From PHBD01 sp964578535 (GTDB taxonomy: Bacteria > Desulfobacterota > Syntrophia > Syntrophales > PHBD01), in contig CAZODI010000007.1 of the NCBI GenBank assembly GCA_964578535.1, forward strand, positions 42,174-106,173: 64,000 nucleotides of DNA. Reading direction: 5' to 3'. The notes below the pieces were generated by a model, which was not told the origin of the DNA, searched no databases, and saw only the letters and a program-made list of their open reading frames with translations. A program made the position numbers and the translations under genes. Within the stretch, counting starts at the first letter, position 1. Each line of letters opens with the position of its first letter. Positions 60,496-64,000 of this stretch are shown one piece after another.

Positions 60496-62598
60496 ATGGA
60501 CCATAAAGGGAGGTCACAAGAAATGCATGGAAGTCATGGTGGCCCTGAAATGGAACGGCACCAGATGCATGAAGGCCATGAGGCACGCGAAGGAACGCGG
60601 GCAATGAACCACGGCAGGCATGAAATTCACGGCAGAAAAGGGCCCGCCGGCCATCATGCCCACATGGTCGCTGATTACCGGAAGCGCTTCTTGGTCTCCC
60701 TGGCCGTGACCATCCCCATCCTGCTTTTGTCCCCCATGATCCAGTCATTTCTCGGGTTCAGGGAGGCGGCAAGATTTCCCGGTGACGCTTACATCCTCTG
60801 GGCCCTTTCTTCGGCCGTTTTCTTTTACGGCGGCTGGCCGTTTCTGAAAGGCATCTACGCAGAACTGGCCAAGAAAGAGCCCGCCATGATGACCCTGATC
60901 TCCGTGGCGATTACGACAGCTTACACGTACAGCAGTGTTGTCGTGTTCGGGCTGAGAGGCAAAGTGTTTTTCTGGGAGCTTGCCACGCTGATCGACATCA
61001 TGCTTCTGGGCCACTGGATTGAGATGAAATCCATCATGGGGGCTTCACGCGCCCTGGAGGAGCTGGTACGGCTCATGCCCTCCAGTGCACACAAAGTCGA
61101 GCCCGACGGCTCCACCCGGGAAGTCTCTACGGGCGAGTTGAAGGCAGGAGACAGGATCCTCATCAAGCCCGGCGAGAAGGTCCCCGCAGACGGCGACGTG
61201 ATCGACGGGGAGACGTCCGTGAACGAGGCCATGCTCACCGGGGAATCGAGACCGGTCATCAAAAAGGCAGGAGGACGGGTCATCGGCGGTTCGATCAACG
61301 GCGAGGGATCCATTACCGTCCAGGTTCAGAAAACCGGCGGGGAGTCCTTTCTCTCCCAGGTTATCGAGCTTGTCCGGCAGGCCCAGGAAAGCAAATCCAG
61401 GACCCAGGATCTGGCGGACCGGGCGGCCCTCTGGCTGACAATCACCGCCCTCGGCGGGGGGACCATCACCCTGTTCATCTGGCTTGCCATCATGCACAGT
61501 GATTTTCCCTTTGCACTCGAGCGGATGGTCACCGTCATGGTGATCGCATGCCCTCATGCTCTGGGACTCGCAGTCCCTCTGGTCGTCGCCGTTTCCACGG
61601 CACTCGCGGCCGGAAGTGGTCTCCTGATACGGAACCGGGCTGCATTCGAAAAGGGGAGAAATATCCAGGCCATCATCTTCGACAAGACGGGGACACTGAC
61701 CCAGGGGAAATTCGGTATCACTGACACGATTGTCTTTTCAGACGACATCGAAGAAAGGGAACTCCTCAAGTTCGCCGCTTCCGTGGAAGTGCGCTCGGAG
61801 CACCCCATCGCGCAGGGAATCGTCTCATCCGTGAAGGAATCCTCTCCTGTTGAGGGCTTCAAGGCCATTCCCGGCAAGGGGGCGGAAGGACAGGTCGAAG
61901 GCAGGGAGGTGAAAGTCGTCAGCCCCGGCTATCTCAGGGAAAACGGAATCAACGCGAATGATGAAAGGATCGAAAAGCTCAGCTCCCAGGGGAAGACCGT
62001 GATTTTTGTCCTGGTGGATGGAACGCTCAAGGGCGCCGTTGCCCTTGCCGATATCATCCGGCCCGAATCCAGAGAGGCTATCTCAAGGCTCAGAGAGATG
62101 GGCATCCGGTGCATGATGCTTACCGGAGACAGCAGACTCGTGGCCAAATGGGTTTCCGACGAGATCGGGCTGGACGAATACTTCGCGGAAGTGCTGCCCC
62201 AGGAAAAGGCCGAAAAAGTCAAGCAAGTTCAGTCTCGGGGCTTGATTGTCGCCATGACCGGAGACGGCGTAAATGATGCACCGGCGCTCGCACAGGCCGA
62301 CGTGGGGATCGCCATCGGCGCAGGCACGGACGTGGCGGTGGAGACAGCGGACATCGTCCTCGTGAAAAGCAATCCCCTGGATGCCGTTGCGATCCTCGGC
62401 CTCTCACGCGCGACCTACAGGAAGATGGTCCAGAACCTCGCCTGGGCCACAGGCTACAACACCTTTGCCATTCCCCTGGCGGCCGGCGTGCTATACAAAT
62501 TCGGCATCCTCCTGTCGCCCGCCATGGGTGCGGTTCTCATGGCATTGAGCACCGTCATCGTGGCGATCAATGCACGGTTTTTGAGGGTGGTCAAGTGA
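60496..62598 (+). CDS. copB: CopB-type P1B-3 copper/silver-exporting ATPase
   Basis: A 700-residue heavy-metal P-type ATPase. The N-terminus (1-~58) is His/Met-rich rather than carrying a CxxC domain. Eight membrane segments; TGES in the actuator domain; the metal-selecting C352-P-H354 motif, diagnostic of P1B-3 (Cu2+/Ag+) pumps; phosphorylation Asp396 in DKTGTLT; SEHPIAQGI in the nucleotide domain; GDGVNDAPALAQADVGIAIG hinge. Exports copper or silver from the cytoplasm. Lies after the cytochrome pseudogene; a hairpin follows its stop. Confidence 0.94.
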   Translation: MDHKGRSQEMHGSHGGPEMERHQMHEGHEAREGTRAMNHGRHEIHGRKGPAGHHAHMVADYRKRFLVSLAVTIPILLLSPMIQSFLGFREAARFPGDAYILWALSSAVFFYGGWPFLKGIYAELAKKEPAMMTLISVAITTAYTYSSVVVFGLRGKVFFWELATLIDIMLLGHWIEMKSIMGASRALEELVRLMPSSAHKVEPDGSTREVSTGELKAGDRILIKPGEKVPADGDVIDGETSVNEAMLTGESRPVIKKAGGRVIGGSINGEGSITVQVQKTGGESFLSQVIELVRQAQESKSRTQDLADRAALWLTITALGGGTITLFIWLAIMHSDFPFALERMVTVMVIACPHALGLAVPLVVAVSTALAAGSGLLIRNRAAFEKGRNIQAIIFDKTGTLTQGKFGITDTIVFSDDIEERELLKFAASVEVRSEHPIAQGIVSSVKESSPVEGFKAIPGKGAEGQVEGREVKVVSPGYLRENGINANDERIEKLSSQGKTVIFVLVDGTLKGAVALADIIRPESREAISRLREMGIRCMMLTGDSRLVAKWVSDEIGLDEYFAEVLPQEKAEKVKQVQSRGLIVAMTGDGVNDAPALAQADVGIAIGAGTDVAVETADIVLVKSNPLDAVAILGLSRATYRKMVQNLAWATGYNTFAIPLAAGVLYKFGILLSPAMGAVLMALSTVIVAINARFLRVVK

Positions 62599-62600
62599 AC

Positions 62601-62631
62601 AGTGGCAAAGCGAATCGCTTCTGCTGCCACT
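62601..62631 (+). terminator. Long hairpin after copB
   Basis: Outer arms AGTGGCA/TGCCACT (62601-62607, 62625-62631) enclose AAGCGA/TCGCTT (62608-62613, 62615-62620). No T-tract, so it may stabilise the mRNA end rather than terminate. The remaining gap to 62900 has no gene. Confidence 0.45.
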
Positions 62632-62899
62632 CCTGCAGAAGCTATCTCCGTTGATGGGAACCAACCCGCCCCCAGACTCTGCTATGGAAACCGCTCGGTT
62701 ATCAATTGTGTGTTTCAATAAGGAATCGTCAGATTTCGGCTGTCCCGATTTCATTTATTTGTAGGTGAAATCAGATCAGGGACATTCTCCCAAGAGATTT
62801 CACAGGAATCATCTCCCTTATGACATGGATGACGCTTAAGCCACATCAGGATCCATGATTTCTGGAGGCCTTCGCGGGCAGGTTCCATAGACCGCAGCG

Positions 62900-63820
62900 T
62901 CACCGGTATCCCGCCGCCAGGACCTGACGGAGGGTCGGGATTCCTTCCCGGCCGCCGAGGCGGCGGCTCACCCGGGCGGCGGCCCAGGCGCCGAAGTCGA
63001 GGGAGCGCGCGTGCTCCCAGCCATTCAGGAGGCCGTAGACGAATCCGGCGTGGAAGACGTCGCCGCAGCCCGTGGTGTCCACCGCTCTGGCTGGCCAGGC
63101 GGGTTTGCGGACGATCCGGCCGTCGAGGAGGCCGGCGTATCCCTTTGCGCCCAGGGTGACGGCGACGAGACCCGGCCCGAGGGCCGCCATCCGCTTCAGG
63201 GCCTCGCCGGGGAAGTCGTCCCCCGCCAGGGCACGGCCGAAGGTCTCCGAGGCGATGAAGCAGTCGCTCCGCCTCGCCAGGTCCAGCATCCCCTCCCGGA
63301 GCGTCCCCGCGTCGACCACGACGGGGATTCCCGCCTTCCGGGCCTCGTCCGCGGCGAAAAGGGCTGACTCGATGAACAGGCCGTCGGTGTGGAAGGCGTG
63401 GGCCCGGCGGAGCTTCCCCAGGTCCACCTCTTCAGGGTGGAGGGGATCGCCGGTGGGGCGCTGCCAGAAGATGGTCCGGCGGCCCTTCCGGGCCGGTTCG
63501 GCGAAGATGAAGGCCTGCTGGGACAGGGCGCCCGGGCGCGTGACGAGTCCGGCTGCGTCGATGCCCTCGGCAAGGAGGGACGCGCGGACGGCTTCACCGG
63601 CTGCGTCGTCGCCGACGACCCCCGCGAAGGTGCAGGAGACCCCCCAGCGGGACAGGGCAGCCAGGGCCGTGGCGACGGGTCCGCCCCCCTGGACGGTCAG
63701 TCCGGTAAACTCGCATTTCACGTCCGGCGGCGGGTAGGCCGCGATCCTCCCCAGGGCATCCAGGGAGCACTGCCCGAGGCCGAACACGCGGTGCTGCGTG
63801 GAGGTTGCTTTCCGTCTCAT
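62900..63820 (-). CDS. PfkB/ribokinase-family carbohydrate kinase
   Basis: A 306-residue sugar or nucleoside kinase. GLGQCSLDALGRI start, TVQGGGPVATALAAL (the N-terminal PfkB signature region), VVDAGTLREG and the C-terminal signature DTTGCGDVFHAGF with the catalytic Asp. The normal GAGD anion hole reads GCGD. The ATG at 63820 is chosen; a TTG two codons upstream is possible. It lies 10 bp after the HEAT-type gene on the same strand. Substrate unknown. Confidence 0.9.
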   Translation of the reverse strand: MRRKATSTQHRVFGLGQCSLDALGRIAAYPPPDVKCEFTGLTVQGGGPVATALAALSRWGVSCTFAGVVGDDAAGEAVRASLLAEGIDAAGLVTRPGALSQQAFIFAEPARKGRRTIFWQRPTGDPLHPEEVDLGKLRRAHAFHTDGLFIESALFAADEARKAGIPVVVDAGTLREGMLDLARRSDCFIASETFGRALAGDDFPGEALKRMAALGPGLVAVTLGAKGYAGLLDGRIVRKPAWPARAVDTTGCGDVFHAGFVYGLLNGWEHARSLDFGAWAAARVSRRLGGREGIPTLRQVLAAGYR

Positions 63821-63830
63821 CCGCAAACGG

Positions 63831-64000
63831 TCAGAGAGGCTCTTCCTGCCGGACCTGTGCTTCCCGGCCGTTGTTCAGGGCGGACAGGGCAAGTTCGCAT
63901 TCCCGGCGGATGTGGTCCGGCATGGAGTTCCGGGAGGCATGGGTGAGGATCTCCTCCGCCCAGGGCTCCCGGATCGTCCCGAGGGAGCGGAGCAGGAGGA
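63831..64000 (-). CDS. C-terminal end of a HEAT-repeat-like protein (5' part beyond the window)
   Basis: The last 55 codons of a gene entering from the right edge. The visible helices (LLLRSLGTIREPWAEEILTH, then HIRRECELALSALN) resemble HEAT or PBS-lyase repeats. Stop codon TGA at 63831-63833. Probably in one transcript with the downstream PfkB-type kinase gene. Function cannot be said from this fragment. Confidence 0.6.
   Translation of the reverse strand, partial: LLLRSLGTIREPWAEEILTHASRNSMPDHIRRECELALSALNNGREAQVRQEEPL

Noticed and set aside
1..64000. CRISPR arrays, tRNA and rRNA genes
   Set aside because: No regularly spaced direct repeats and no tRNA T-loop or acceptor pattern were seen on either strand; AAAGGAGGTGATCC at 17325 is a Shine-Dalgarno-type sequence, not an rRNA fragment.

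Overview
This is a high-GC, gene-dense bacterial chromosomal segment with short intergenic gaps and many 4-bp stop/start overlaps. Gene content and order suggest a Desulfobacterota (former Deltaproteobacteria) member, probably of the Syntrophia/Syntrophales type: xerC-hslV-hslU followed by argBDFGH-lptM-like-lysA-dapA-dapB, tandem CaiB/BaiF CoA-transferases, a YdhV-type tungsten aldehyde oxidoreductase with its own MoaD- and ThiF-like proteins, a TRAP transporter, DUF169 and DUF302 proteins. This placement is inferred from context; no rRNA or tRNA gene was seen.

Layout. 1-5.4 kb: ligA (minus, last residues cut by the window edge) behind a clear sigma70-type promoter and a small ORF; then on the plus strand a Cys-rich mini-protein, a YihY-type membrane protein fused to a cyclic-nucleotide-binding domain, and an alpha/beta hydrolase. 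5.4-14.6 kb: a minus-strand surface operon of a two-partner-secretion pore (TpsB), a haemagglutinin-like exoprotein (TpsA) and a classical autotransporter. 14.9-22.4 kb: hydrolase, CsgG-like lipoprotein, two CoA-transferases ending in a strong terminator, TPR lipoprotein, patatin lipoprotein, DUF169 protein. 22.5-29.5 kb: nucleotidyl cyclase, transglycosylase/flavoprotein/MBL operon, CsgG-like lipoprotein, flavodoxin, K+ channel, and a periplasmic binding protein fused to a cytidine-deaminase fold that has lost its metal site. 30-47.6 kb: the housekeeping stretch miaB, DUF151 nuclease, xerC, hslVU, arginine and lysine/DAP biosynthesis, folK, a transaldolase-like aldolase, pgsA and a hydrolase, closed by a strong terminator. 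47.7-56.8 kb: nitronate monooxygenase, the AOR/MoaD/ThiF cluster, a PAP2 phosphatase and a TRAP transporter. 56.8-62.6 kb: a lower-GC, partly decayed metal-resistance region (methyltransferase, DUF302, SHOCT protein, ferritin-like protein, a cytochrome c pseudogene with three in-frame stops, CopB-type ATPase). 62.9-64 kb: PfkB-family kinase and the end of a HEAT-repeat-like gene.

How parts work together. argB-D-F-G-H encode the arginine pathway from N-acetylglutamate onward apart from the N-acetylglutamyl-phosphate reductase and deacetylation steps; dapA, dapB and lysA are diaminopimelate/lysine steps. The AOR, a GG-ending MoaD-like carrier and an E1-like enzyme form a plausible dedicated pterin-sulfur unit. 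No CRISPR array, prophage or intact insertion sequence was found. The most unusual items are the binding-protein/dead-deaminase fusion, a short inverted-repeat-ended element present in two copies, a pseudogene fragment copied from the 3' end of a thiF-like gene, LigA with an extra helix-hairpin-helix-like unit, and the multi-stop cytochrome.
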